64,000 nucleotides of DNA from Dendrobium chrysotoxum. Its lineage: Eukaryota; Streptophyta; Magnoliopsida; Asparagales; Orchidaceae. The notes below the pieces were generated by a model. The model was not told the DNA's origin. It saw only the letters and a program-made list of their open reading frames with translations, and made no database searches. Both the position numbers and the translations under genes were made by a program. Below, piece after piece: positions 11,227 through 23,904 of this stretch (its first letter is position 1; every line of letters starts with the position of its first letter). The stretch lies in NCBI GenBank assembly GCA_019925795.1, contig CM034313.1:27643710-27707709 (forward strand), given 5' to 3'.

Positions 11227-13056
11227 TGAAACTTCGATGTGTCCTAAGAGGGGGGGTGAATTGGTATTTTAAAAATTAAATCCTAACAAGAGTTCTAATC
11301 TTTTTGTTAATTTTTCTTTTTCACCTTTTTTTCTTTTTAATGTTAAATCAGAAAAACTAAATTGATCAAGTGCGGAAGCAAAAGACACATTCACAATTAC
11401 AGTGATGGTGAGATAATTTCAAATATTGTAGTACATAATTAAAATTAAAGTTTTCACCAAGCAGTTAGCATAGTAGATAAATGCATGAAAAGTTAAAGTG
11501 CGAAAAATTAGAAAAAAGCACACCAGAGGCTTTTATAGTGGTTCGGTCACTTGATCTGCGTTCACTCCCTAGAGTCCTCCACTCCGAGTATTACATTGCT
11601 AAAAGTTGACTCTCCTTCTACTCCCATACCAAGGCGGAGAAGCCCTTACAAGACTCACTTTCACCTTCCCCGGTGTGGCCAAATACCAGACGCTATGTCA
11701 CCCTCCTGGTGACGACAGTGAACCTTCTCCTTTTTCTCCCTCCTGGAGATGGCAGAGTACCTTGAGGATGTTGAACTTGAAGCCTCTCTTCCTAGAGAAC
11801 CTTCCCTGAGACTCCCCAAGGCCATAGGAGGAGCAAGCGTGTAGCTAGCTCAGAGCAACCATGTGATCTCCTTACACTCCTTCTCCCTCACACTCAAGCT
11901 CACCTTCTCCTTCCTCTCATAAACCTTGGATCTCTCCAAAAGCTCCCTCTCAAGAGTTCCTTCCTTTGTCAACCACTGCCTCAACGACTTGTTATTGAAT
12001 AAGAAAAAGTCCTTTTTAAATTAGGCTTCCAAAACCCTAAAAAATTCCAATTTGATGATTTTGTTCGTACATTACGATCCAATATCGTACAGTATGATCA
12101 GTTCAAAAACTATTCTATCCAGTACAAATGCAGATGAACAGTTCACAAATTTTACGAACATCATACAGTACGATCCATAGATCATACTAGACAATCCTTT
12201 TATTTTTAACTGTTCGTACGGGATGATCTATGGGACGAATGACATCGTCTCTGTTCATTATCCAGCACTATACCCTTCACACAGTATGATTAGTTCATTT
12301 TTAGATCATCATCTTGTATGATATAAATATCGGCAGGGATGATCAGTATAAAAAATCTTGGTTTCTTCTGGTATGATATATGGGATGACCAAAATTGTCT
12401 CTGTTCATCGTACAGTACAATTGATATCGTACAGTACGATCAAATGTAATTAAGAAACCATGATTTAATTGCCTGATTATGGGGGATAATTTTGGCAAGA
12501 TTTTAAATATTCATACAGTACGATTGTAATCGTACTATACGATTAGTTCAAAAAATCAAATTTAAAATCTTACCTAAACTGTCCTAGCGGCTAGGGTTTT
12601 CAGGTTGAAACAAATCATACATTACGATCACAATCGTACTGTACAATTAGTTTACAAAATTAATCATCCAAAACTAGCTGTTAAGCCTGAGTTAAAATGA
12701 CATATCATACAGTACGATAAAAAATCCTACGGTATGATGTTTCTTAAAAAATTTAAATTTAAGTTAAAAAAAAATTAACTCTCCCCCTGTATGTGTGCTT
12801 GGTCACCCCTTTTACATACATGCTTTTGTGGCAGACTCAATAAATAAAAAATAAAGAAAATAAAAATATAAATTTTTACACATCCTAGTCTACCCAGTCT
12901 CGAGTCTCCAGCAGTCTTGAGCGGTTTATATCTTACCTGAAATGTTAGTGCTCACAAACAAAAATAAATATTTATATTTTCAGGGATGAACATGTTAATT
13001 CAGTCAATATTATTTGTTATCATCAAATCAAGTGCTAGGGATCCCAGATTGCAACA
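11227..13056 (-). repeat. 5' LTR of element E
   Basis: TGAAACTTCGATG to GCAACA, about 1830 bp. It shares with the other families the GGGGGGTGAATTGG block, the TTTATAGTGGTTCGGTCA block, and leader hairpins (GTCACC-ctcct-GGTGAC at 11697-11713; TCTCC-ctcct-GGAGA at 11735-11749). The cluster at 12060-12745 consists of GTAC-type palindromes such as ATCGTACAGTACGAT. It defines a third LTR family. Confidence 0.9.
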
Positions 13057-13190
13057 ACTAAAATATATATTGATACCAAATGCATTTAATTAACAAAATA
13101 ATTATATTAAAAATGAAATATAAATAAATGTCTTATAGTAATTTTTTAAATAACCCTTAGGCTCTAGCATCCTAACACATCTCGTACTAA

Positions 13191-13418
13191 AATCTCACCT
13201 CAATAGCCCATCGGCTCCAACATAATAGAATCTCATCTCGATCATCCATTAGCACCGGTATAATAGAATCCGACCTAGATCACCCACCGATGTCAGCATA
13301 ATAGAATCATACCTTGGATGCCCACTCGCATCGGCATAACAGTATCCCACCTCGATCACCCACTTGCAACAAAATAACAAAATCCCACCTAACTAGCCCA
13401 TCGGCATCGACAAAACAT
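13191..13418. repeat. 38-bp minisatellite, 6 copies (unit 1)
   Basis: Exactly six 38-bp copies of a unit like AATCCCACCTCGATCGCCCA followed by a variable middle and CATAATAG. Copies differ from each other by several substitutions. Variants at the same rank are shared between array units, so the six copies predate the array. Confidence 0.9.
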
Positions 13419-14951
13419 TACATCATATTATGTTATACCATCTCACATTTCTTTCACATTTTTTTATGCATTTCATTAAATGAAGAATAATTGGACTAAA
13501 TTCAAAAATTATAAAAATGCCTTAACGGTAGGTAATAAACATACTACTGAGCAAAAATTCCTAATTTCCAAATATAACCAAATTATCAGAGATTGTGTAA
13601 AAATTCATTCTGAAGCTTTAATTGAATTAAAGGATTTTTTTTAGATGTCAAAATAAATTTTTAAATAGGCAAAATCATTAATTTTTTTAAATTACCAAAC
13701 AAAAAATTTCTAAAATATTCTCAAAATATTTATAATCTTAATCTCTATAACATATAAAAAGTTACACTGTAAAAATTTTGCCAAAATAAATTTATCATTA
13801 TTTTTTGGTAACAAAAATATAAATTTAATCAAAAAATTCCAAAAAATTAAATTATTAAAAACTGAAATAGGAAAAATGTAATTCACCTCGAGATGAGCAA
13901 ATTTTCCAATTGGGCTGAAGGAAAAATAATGGCTTTACAACCTCTAAAACCTAAGTTTCATTTTCTTAATTCTCTCTTTTCATCTCTTGTCCACCAAACC
14001 CTTCTCTATTAAATAAAATGGCTAATGGCTTTTAGAAAATATATTTTTATAAAAAAAAATAAAATTATATAATTATAATTATGTCATTTAGTTAGCATTT
14101 TATGATAGATCCATATAAATCCTTTTATATCATTAGATTTAGAAATCATTCAAGAACTCGAAAGGAGTTAACACTAGAGTTTGGTGGACTAGCTTTTGTT
14201 ATATCTTCCATGAAATCACCCTTCTTGGTGAGGGCAATCTCATAAGTTCCTCTCTTAGTTAGAAAAATCTTTGTCCCGTCCAAAATTAAGTCTCTCATGA
14301 GAGACACTTCAACAATCAAGCTTGTATTATATATCACCTCTGTAAGAAATTTCTCACAATCAAATCAATCTTAGTATAGCCTCTCAACTCAATGTGGTAA
14401 CCTCAGACTGGCTCCTTGCTCAACACCAACCTAATTTCCATACTACCTTCAGATGTTACTCGGCCCCTCTCACCTCAATGGGGTGGCCATATATCAACTC
14501 CTTTTTCTACTTCAGATGAATCTCTATACTACCTGCATATTCTACTCGCATCCTTTCAACTTAATGTGGTAGTCTCAGTCTATCTTCCTATTGATGTTGA
14601 CCAAATCTATGAGATCATCCTACTGGTCTCTTCTCACATAATGATTAGTACAAATGGCCAAGCTATATTAAGGATTGATGGGATAGTTATTATATATAAT
14701 ACACATTCACTATATCTCTCTAAACTCTATAAATAGTAAGGGAAAAAGATGAGAAAAGGGGAGAAAAAGGGAAAAGGACGAGGAATAAAAACTAGACAAT
14801 GATAGAGCAATAATAGAAGGAGATACACATGATAAAGAGAGAGAGTTATTGAGCCATTTTTCCCGTTCTTAGCTTAAGCTCTACACCATAGAGCCCTCAC
14901 TACCATTCTTCTTATAAGTCTTACCTGGATAATAAAGCTTTTATCAAGATC

Positions 14952-14953
<2 letters not shown>
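13419..14953. other. AT-rich spacer of unit 1, no gene seen
   Basis: Very AT-rich sequence to about 14130. From 14150 to 14900 it is less AT-rich and well conserved in all units (CTCAACTCAATGTGGTAACCT and similar). I see no reading frame that is kept between units. It could be gypsy untranslated or internal sequence. Confidence 0.5.

Positions 14954-14954
<1 letters not shown>

Positions 14955-15020
<66 letters not shown>
14955..15020. repeat. (CT)n microsatellite, unit 1
   Basis: About 33 pure CT dinucleotides after GGATAATAAAGCTTTTATC. The same site is expanded with different length and phase in the other units. It explains a spurious Arg-Glu reading frame on the minus strand. Confidence 0.95.
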
Positions 15021-15023
<3 letters not shown>

Positions 15024-15223
15024 TTCTAATTTAATTTTCTTTACGCAAGGGGCCCTAGGTCTATAGGTCACCTGAAGTATGGTTGGTATCATCCACTGGA
15101 TAAAATAGGATTCAATAGAAAAGATTAATACAGTTAAATGAGTTTGGAGAATTTTTAAATGATGTTTATAAAAATACTAAATTTAATAAGTTATAAGTTA
15201 AAAATTGTTTTGACTGTAAGTAT

Positions 15224-15474
15224 ATTAGGAAAGAATTTGATCCAAGATAAGAAGTTTTGTTGAATAATTCAAGATTAATTATTTTCCTTGGAAGCTTAAG
15301 TCCAAGTGGTTAGGGCCATTCACTGCTACTAAGGTGTATTCTTATGGAGCTATAAATATTAAGGACATAAACACTCCCCAAATTTCTAAAGTTAATTGTC
15401 AAAGATTAAAATCATACCTAAGAGAGAAAATAGACCATCCTAGGAGTTTAGTACAGTTGGCTTATAATAAATAG
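15224..15474 (+). pseudogene. Ty3/gypsy integrase C-terminal end (unit 1)
   Basis: The frame reads KEFDPR, a stop, LLNNSRLIIF, then from 15292 KLKSKWLGPFTATKVYSYG, AINIKDI and KVNCQRLKSYL, to a TAG at 15472. This is the GPF-type C-terminal module of a plant gypsy integrase of the Athila/Tat kind (compare the family pattern WsGPF...YG...KVNGQRLK). The following AAGTGGGAAGCAACC also resembles sequence found after pol in such elements. The rest of pol is missing. Confidence 0.7.
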
Positions 15475-18340
15475 GAGTTTGGCATAGTATAACTAAAGGC
15501 AATACATTATCACTAAGTGGGAAGCAACCTAATAAATTATCTTTATTTGCTTCTAAGATAAATTATGAGTATGTTTGTGATTAGAAGTCCATTTGAATAG
15601 GTCTGATTTGTGTCGTATAGATGTTATGATGTGTATATGTGTGCTGAACTATATCTTGTGTAGAACTTATTTGCAAATTTTGGTCTGGTGCCACATTCTT
15701 GTGTTCAGAAGTGCTGCAGTGCTATTATATTTACAAAAAAAACTTAAAATATTAAGGTGTGTTGCAACATCAAAGGAACACAGCACTGTAATTCAAAATC
15801 ATTTTATGATTGCCATAACATCAGCCATACAATGTCTCAGTATTAAGCTTATCAACTTTTTTAGAAATCATGAAGCACCATATCCTTAGTGGTGATGTGC
15901 CCATTTAAACTAATAAAGGGTTGTTGAAGTTCCATGGAGATGACCACTTCAAGAACTACAGTGCTACCATATATCAAGCTCCTTTGTAGTATTTTAATCA
16001 TAAGGTCTATGATCATAATTCCAAAGATAGCACTGTAGTGCTATCTCACTTTTATGTTGTAGTGCTCATACCATCTTTGACTAGCTTGACTCAACAAAGT
16101 AATGCTACAAAGGCTAGAATTTTAGCAACAATCAATTTATAAATATGAATTAGGCTAATCAATTCATTTCACTTATATTCCTAGCCTCTAGTGTGTGAAT
16201 CCTGAGCTTGAACTCCCATCCTAATTACTTAAAATAGACGCCAAGTCTCTATTGGTAGGAAAAAGTCTAGATCAACCTCTTATGATGCTTAGAAGTTTAT
16301 AAGTGCAACTAAAAAGGAATGTTATAATAATCTCATCAACTAGACTATTATCCCATAGCTTATTTTTATTAATCCTGGGTGGATGGTAGAAGCCTAACAA
16401 TAAAAAAGAATTTAGAATTTCTGGCATGTCAACCTAGACCCCATCTAGTGTCTATTTGTTGAAAATACTTCACTAATAAGAAGGAGCCCCATAATTACTC
16501 TATTTTTTATTTGAGGGGAGCAGGTCTAGTTCACCCCAATAGCTATAAACAACATTAAATTGATAGGGATGAGTATTCAAATCTTTGCACCACTATCATT
16601 CACTGTGATTAGTTATTAGGTTTTAAACCTATAGGGACTTAAATGCCTAATGGAAGAGGAGAGGGGATATAATAATAAACTTTCTCCCATCAACCCTTAC
16701 CCAAGATTCAAAAGACTGGTATTATTTTATTTCTCCGAATATTATATTTAGAAAAAATATTAAATTAATGAAGTGACATGATCTTAAACTACTATGTCCA
16801 AAAGGATTTTATAATAAACTTTGGGGAAAATGTTTTAAGTAAATTTAGTATATGCTTAGAAGTCAAGTTAAGTGGGTTTAGGACATCCCTGTCTTATTTG
16901 TGGCACTACCAAATTTCCATTGTGATGCGATGGAAGATAGTTAGAAATGATTAAATCAGTGAACAGATGATATGAATGATGAACCAACATGTTGTTTCTA
17001 CAGTGTCACAATGCTATATAGCGAGCCCCACGGTGCAAATGTAGTTATTTCAAAAATCTATAAATAGTGAGCTTATAACTCAAATAAAGGGGTTGGTTAG
17101 TTGGCAAAACATCAAGAAGAGTACATGTGTGTGTGAGAATGAGGCTGCTTCTAGAGGCTGTTAGCCATAAGTTTATATTATTTTAGTCCAATATGAGTTT
17201 AGAGAAAGAAGGTAGGAGTTTGAGGAGTTTGTAATTATATTATTAATGATTTCTAGGTGATTTTTATCCTTACTTTTCATTTCACATTTATTTTATATAT
17301 TTTAATGAAGCTTCTTTTATTTAACTTCAATTCCATGTCAAGCTAGAAACATTTGTCTAGGCTTATAATGTTTCAAAAACCATGTTATTCATTAGATTAG
17401 ATTAATAATTTCATAAGTTACTCAATGTTATTTTTAAATCTTCCAAGTTAATTTAGTTTGTGTAGATGCCTTGCATGAGCTTAAAATATAGTGTAATTTA
17501 TAATCTTGATGGGCCTTGTATAAACATATGATGGTTAGGATTATGAGATCTTAATGAGATATTAAAACAGTAGTGGAGAGAAATCTTAGCTAAAACTCCA
17601 AAAAATTTGGCAAAGAGGAGTAATTATGCTCTGACTCATAGTAATATTAGGAAATATCTAACTATTACAAACATAAGTTTTTAAATGCCAAAGCATTACA
17701 GTATTTTAAATATAGAATTTTTTCTTGAATCTTTAGATTTTAACTTTCAATTGTACACCCTTTTTATATGATTGATAAGATAAATTAAGTAGTTCATATC
17801 GTCAATACTAGAATGACTTCAGCGTAATTTCAATCCTCGTGGAATAATATTTTTCTCATCACTTTATTACTTGAAGTGACATGTATAGTTTTGTAGAACA
17901 TGATTTACACAACAGGTAAATTTCAATTAATAGAATAGTAGTGTGCCTATAAATAATGTTATTTACTTATTTAATAAAATTATTTTTCTTGTCCTTCATC
18001 ATCCTATTTATGCAAATCATTTTGATTATAGTATTTGTCTCATTTTTGTCTTACTTTTAAATCTCAAAAGATGACATTAAGTATGCAATATTTTGATGCT
18101 TCAAAGTAAACTGAATTGCAAAATAATAAAGTAATTATCTTGTAATAATAAATAATTTTGTTAGAGTTAATAAATCCAAATAAAGTAAAGTTTTAATTTA
18201 TCAAGCATGTAACTGAGATCTTATAGAATTAATTAATCAATATTATGGAAAGTTTAAGATTTATTTCATTCTTATCGAGTAATATAAGTTGGTAATAAAG
18301 GAAGTATGTTAATATTCTAAACTTTACGTCCTACTAATTT
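15475..18340. other. Non-coding gypsy-like region of unit 1 with AGTGCTA palindromes
   Basis: No conserved reading frame. Between 15690 and 16110 the motif AGTGCTA/TAGCACT recurs in both directions; at 16025-16046 it makes a perfect inverted repeat with 10-bp arms (AGATAGCACT, spacer GT). At 17058-17067 there is a good plant TATA box, CTATAAATAG, followed by sequence that looks like an LTR R/U5 region. This may be a second LTR or an internal promoter. Confidence 0.45.
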
Positions 18341-19425
18341 TGACTAAGTGATTAGAAGGACTATTCAAAGCTATACAGAGGATTATTGTTGGAAATAGTT
18401 GAAGAAATTAAAGCTTAAAGCACTTGTGGAACTATTCTGGTGACTATTAAGCAAAGAGGAAATTCCAAAAAATGATTATCTAATACAAAGAAGATTGCAT
18501 AATACTAATTTGTTCTACAGGTTGTCAAGCTGTTAAGAATATTCAACATATTTTAGTTGAGTGTATTAAACTGCATGAAGTGATTACTAAGTTAAATAAA
18601 TGGAGATATCAAGTTCCAATTTTTTGTTCCTTGGCAGATTGCTGCTCTGAATTGGAAAGATTATCATTTAATAATTCAAATATTGCTAAGCTTTATTATA
18701 TAACTATCTTTATTTCCTAGATAAATAGAAATACTATTAAGCATGGAGGTTCACCTATTAGTTTGGTGTTATTAGCTACAAATGTGGTTAGCCATGCTAT
18801 CCCTCCACATTTTAATTCTATATTAGAAAACTAGAATGTTCATCAGCTGCCATAGCTGTGTAAAATTTTTGGCACCCTCCTCCACCCGATTGGATTAAAA
18901 TTAATATTGATACTTCAATTTTAAAATCTAATGAAGCTAGAATAGGAGGTATTTTCAGAGACCATCATGGGAGATTTATGCTTGCATTTGGAATCAAATA
19001 TATGCATTGGGATATGTCTAGGAAAGAATTAGTTGTTGTTACTTCATTGACAAAGATATTTCAAGATTGGATGTTGGATAGTAAAGGTATTATAATAGAG
19101 GGGGATAATATAAACATTATTCACTTTCTACATAATACATTTAACAATTCTAAATGCTGCCCAAAAAATCCATTATTGAAGGAGGTGATTTTACTTTAAT
19201 CATGTTATTTTTCAATTTATTCATAGAGATTGAAATAAGTTGGTTGATTTTTGTGCAAACTTAGCTATTGTTAGTGATTTTTATTGGGATAATGTTAGTG
19301 ATAATAATATTCCTCCTTCTTTTATTTCATTGTTAAAGTAGGAATGAGATAACTGTTCTATCACTTAGTAGTTTGTAATAGTTATTTTTATTTTAATGAA
19401 ATTTGTAGTTCTCAGAAAAAAAATG
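18340..19425 (+). pseudogene. LINE ORF2 3' end (zinc-binding plus RNase H), unit 1
   Basis: The 3' part of a plant L1-type LINE. At 18380-18600: WK.LKKLKLKALVELFW, LLSKEEIP and DYLIQRRLHNTNLFYRLSS, fitting the reverse-transcriptase zinc-binding domain. At 18880-19350: PPPPDWIKIN, GGIFRDHHGRFMLAFG, ELVVVTSL and IIEGDNINII, fitting the plant RNase H-like RVT_3 domain. It ends in an A-run at 19413. Stops and frameshifts make it a relic. Confidence 0.8.
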
Positions 19426-19964
19426 GTTATTTGAAGGAATAATTGGTATACAACATCATTAAGATGTACTTAGCTATCAAAAGGGTTAAGTGAAAACAAA
19501 AGAAAAAAGAAAACAAAAGAAAAATAAAAAGAAAAAATGGTGAAAGAAAGCTAAAAGCTCAGTATTTATAATAAAAAAATTATTACCCATTGTGTTTCAT
19601 GAATGATTTTGAGCTGTCTTTAGAAGTTTATACTCAAAGTTAATACATGTGAATATGTGAAGTTGAGAAAAACAAAGTTAAATCTAATAAGAATAAATAA
19701 GTCAAAAATATTTAATGTCTTGAAGAATTTAAGACCTAGTGAAATAAGTTAAATGCCACACTTACACATAGGAATTTAATTTAGAAGGAATATTGATAGA
19801 GGTTAAATGTTAAGATATTTTTGGTTATATAAAATTTATTATTGAAAATTTATACACTATCTAAGTGTTACTCTTATGATCTATTGAACTATATTTTTTT
19901 TAAATTAAGAGCTAACTAAAGGTGGTAAAACATTAAGTGTACATTTAAATTATTTGAGAATAAG

Positions 19965-20640
19965 TAATATTTTACGTTTGGGGGATTTATTTGGTTAGAA
20001 AACATAGTATTTAAACTTTAAAATCTAGTGCAAAAAAACTATTTAAGTTGTTATTTTATGTCAAAATTTCTCATGGAGGCAATTTTGAAGAAATTTTAGA
20101 GCAATACCATGGTGCCACATGTACCAATATCATAGTGCTATAGGTAATGATTGATATCAAAATGGAGAACTTAGTGCCACTATGCTCATACATCCAACAT
20201 TTTAGTGATCTAAAGAGGAGTAAATGAAGTTTTATGATAGAGAGCTTTGCATCACAATTCTAAATAGCCTAGAGCAACAACACTTGGGCCAACACTATAG
20301 CTTAAAATTATCTCAGCATCACAATAGTGTGACAGTTATTAGTTATTATCCAAAGAGAAGTGAGAATTCATTAACAATGTTGTAGCACTACTAGTGCAAC
20401 ACCATGGACTAAGGGGCTAACTAATCAGTTTCCCATGTGTTTTATAAGTGGTATAAACTGGTGATTTCATTTGAAGAGAGGAAACATTTAGAGAGGGGTT
20501 TCTACGGTAGAATTCTTTAAGGGGGTGGGGGTTAGAAATATTGTTCCTTACTTTTATCTCTGCTTATCTTTATAGTTAGTGAGTGTTGTTTTTGTGTACC
20601 CTTGTAAGAAGAATCAGGGGCAACTCATGGAAGAGAGAAA
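19965..20640 (+). repeat. Putative gypsy polypurine tract and LTR start, unit 1
   Basis: Purine-rich AAAAGAAAA runs (19494-19550), then GTTTGGGGGATTT at 19976-19988, a form often seen just upstream of plant Athila-type 3' LTRs. Downstream are further AGTGCTA-like motifs (20100-20420), a TATA-like TTTTATAAGTGG near 20451, and a leader-like segment to 20640. I could not fix TG...CA ends. Confidence 0.4.
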
Positions 20641-20946
20641 GTTTTTACTTCAAGGGATACACTTGGTTTGAATATTTTAATTAGTGAATTTTCTATTCAA
20701 AGTTTCAATAGATTTTCTTTATTTTGTTCTTTAATAATGTAATATAGTTGCTAGTTTAAATTTTCAAGATTTATGATGTGATAATGGAATTATGTGCAAT
20801 ATAGATTAGGTCTTTCATGTTTTCATGATCTTCATTGAGTTATGTTTAGGCATTTATTGAGTTTAAAAAATGTAATGTTTAATGTTGTGAATTTTTTTAT
20901 GATCAACTACTCATGTTATTATTTTGTGCATAACGTTCATAAGGAG

Positions 20947-21575
20947 GAGGCCATTTGGAATCAAGTTGGTGTAGCACTATTACACCACATGGCCAAGCAC
21001 CACAATGCTTTATGGTGAATTATAATCCCAAAATAGAGAGATAGGCATGCTAAGCCTATATAATATAACCAAATAAATGCTAAGCCTATTAAATAAAACT
21101 AACAAAACCAAAAGGCATACCTACATACACAGATCAGAGCTTGTTATCCAAACTACTCAGCTCGCTCCTTACCCTCCCTTGGCCTAAAAATAAAAGCAAA
21201 AGTAAGAATGAGCTAACACAGCTCAGATGACTATCACAGCGTGAAATAGAAATAAATAATCTAGAGGCCATTTGGAATCAAGTTGGTGATGCACCATTGC
21301 ACTGCATGGCCAAGCACCACAGTGCATGAGGGTGAATTATAATCCCAAAATAGAGAGATATGCATGCTAAGCCTATATAACATAACCAAATAAATGCTAA
21401 GCCGATAAAATAAAACTCTTAAAACCAAAAGGTCTACCTACATGCATAGATCAGAGCTTGTTATCCAAACTACTCAGCTCGCTCCCTACCCTCCCTTGGC
21501 CTAGAAATAGAAGCAAAAGTAAGAATGAGCTAACACAGCTCAGACCACTATCACAGCCTAAAATAGAAATTAATA
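20947..21575. repeat. 317-bp direct duplication, unit 1
   Basis: GAGGCCATTTGGAATCAAG begins at 20947 and again at 21264, giving a period of 317 bp. The two copies are nearly the same to TCACAGC..GAAATAGAAAT. They also contain GCACTATTAC and GCACCAC motifs. Confidence 0.85.
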
Positions 21576-21777
21576 ACTGAAATCAAAAGAATTGAAAATA
21601 CTATGTTGTAATAAGAAACTAAAGTATTGTATGAAAAGCTAAAACTAAAATATATATTGATACCAAATCTATTTAATTAACAAAATAAATATATTAAAAA
21701 TGAAATTTAAACAAACGTCTTATAGTAATTTTTAAAATAACCCTTAGGCTCCAGCATTCTAACTCATCTCATACTAA

Positions 21778-22005
21778 AATCCCACCTCAATAGCCCATCG
21801 ACTTTAACATAATAGAATCCAATCTTTATTTCCTACTAGCACCAGTATAATAGAATCCCACCTAGATCGCCTACTCGTGTTGACATAACAGAATCGTACG
21901 TTGGATTCCCTCTAGCATCAACATAACAATATCCCAACTCGGTCGCCCATTGGAAATGAAATAATAAAATCCCACCTCGCTAGCCCTTTAACACAAGCAT
22001 AACAC
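21778..22005. repeat. 38-bp minisatellite, 6 copies (unit 2)
   Basis: Six 38-bp copies in register with those of unit 1. The sixth copy starts at 21968. Confidence 0.9.
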
Positions 22006-23588
22006 ATTTCTTTCACATTTTTTGATGCATTTCATTAATTAAAGCATAATTGGACTATATTTAAAAATTATAAAAATTCCTTAACAGGAGGTAATAGAAA
22101 CACAGTAAGAAAAAATTCCTAATTTCTAAATATAATTTCTAAATATAACCAAATTATCAGAGATTGTGTAAAACTTCATTCTGAAGCTTTAATTGAATTA
22201 AAGCACTTTTTTTTATGTCAAAATAAATTTTTAAATACGCAAAAATCATTAATTTTTTTATTTACTCAATAAAATCGAGGTTTCATTTTCTTGATTCTCT
22301 CTTTTCTTATCTTTTCCCCCAAACCCTTCTCAATTAAAAGAAATGGCTAATAGCTTTTTAAAATATATTTTATAATAAAATAATAAAATGGTACTATTAT
22401 AATTATGTCATTTGTCAATTATTTTTGAAAAATCTATATAAATCCTCTTATATCTTCAAATTTGGAATTAAAAAATTTTAAAAAAATATTCATAAGTTAA
22501 CTAAGCAAATCTAAAATAATCTTGTGATATCAATTTTCAAAACGAACACCAAATGGTTCTAGAAAGCCCACTTGTACCGACAAATGTCAATTTCTTAAGG
22601 AATTATGTTAGTGCCCAAAAATTATATTAAAATTAGTGAAACTAAAACACAATAATATAAATGCTATGAAGATGGTTTATGATTTTGACTTATAATGACT
22701 CCTGAAATTATTTTTCTATTATAGGTAAAAATATATTTTTTAAAATTTTTGAGTTTTAAAAAACCCTCTCCTTCTCTTGAAATAGTTTGTTTGAGAGACT
22801 CATTCAGGAACTACGAAGGAGTTTAACACTAGAGCATAGTGGACTAGCTTTGGTCATATCTTCCAATGAAATCACCCATCTTCATGATGGCAATCTCATA
22901 AGTTCCTCTCTTAGTTATAAAAATATTTGTCCCATCACGAGTTAAGTCTCCCATGATAGACACTTCAACAATCAAAATAGTATTATATATCACCTCTGTA
23001 AGAGATTTCTCAAAATCAATTCAATCTTAGTATCCCCTCTCAACTCAATGTGGCAACCTCAAATTGGCTCCTTACTCAACACTAGCCTAATCACCATACT
23101 ACCTTCAGATGTTACGTGCCCCCTCTCACCTCAATCAGGTGACCACACATCGACTCCTTTTTTTACTTCAGATGAATCTCTTGACTACCTTTAGATTCTA
23201 CTCGCATCCTTCCAACTTAATGAGATATCCTCAGTCTGACTTCCTATTGATGTTGACCTAATATACGACATCATCCCACTAGTCTCTTCTCTTATAATGA
23301 TCAGTACAAATGGCCAAGCTGCATTAAGGATTGATGAGATAGTTATTATATCTAATACACATTCACTATATCTCTCCAAACTCGACAAGATGAGAAAGGG
23401 GGAGCAAAGGGAAAAGGAATAAGAATAAAAACTAGAGAATTATATAGCAATAAAAGATGGAGAGGCACATGATAAAGAGAGAGAGTTATTATGCCATTTT
23501 TCCCTTTCTTAGCTTAAGCTCTGCATCATAGAGCCCTCACCTCCATTATTCTTATATATCTTACCTGGATAATAAAGCTTTTATCTAG

Positions 23589-23595
<7 letters not shown>

Positions 23596-23663
<68 letters not shown>

Positions 23664-23693
23664 CTATCATCTATCTATCTATCTATCTATCTC
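23596..23693. repeat. (CT)n plus (TCTA)n microsatellite, unit 2
   Basis: A pure CT run to about 23645, then TCTA tetranucleotides with one interruption. Same site as in unit 1, with a new tetranucleotide expansion. Confidence 0.95.
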
Positions 23694-23904
23694 TCATTTT
23701 CTCATATTCAAATTTCATTTTCTTCACCCAAGGGGCTCTCAGTTTATAGGTCATCTAAAGTATGGCTGGTATTATCTACTAGATAAAATAGTATTCAACA
23801 GAAAAGATTAATTCAATTAAATGAGTAAGGAGAATTTTAAAATGATGTTTATAAAAATGATAAATTTAATAAGTTATAAAATTAAAAAATGGATTGATTG
23901 TAAG

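Larger units (their letters stand above)
4683..13056 (-). mobile_element. Element E, Sirevirus-like copia, visible part
   Basis: From right to left: 5' LTR (13056-11227), PBS, gag, pol, internal palindrome/TATA region, ORF3. Its 3' LTR and tract region must lie left of the window behind insertion F. The right end abuts array sequence at 13057; the other units read on there as AAAACTAAAATATATA, so E was inserted into the array, with ACTAA (13057-13061) as probable target duplication. Confidence 0.85.
13057..21643 (+). repeat. Array unit 1 (about 8.6 kb)
   Basis: First visible copy of a long tandem unit repeated at 21644, 32000 and 38784 with the same internal order. Its left border is set by the insertion of E, not by a natural end. 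Contents are listed separately. Similarity to unit 2 runs through nearly the whole length, including spacers, so this is a segmental tandem duplication. Confidence 0.85.

Noticed and set aside
13191..13418. CRISPR-like array (regular 38-bp repeats)
   Set aside because: There are no conserved repeats with unique spacers; whole units diverge together. The surroundings are a plant genome.
14874..15092. Reading frame made of Arg-Glu repeats
   Set aside because: It is the translation of the CT microsatellite; the same occurs at 63292-63480.
18978..19199. Possible host RNase H gene
   Set aside because: It is the RNase H-like end of a LINE relic with upstream zinc-binding part, stops and a terminal A-run, and it is repeated in units 2 and 3.
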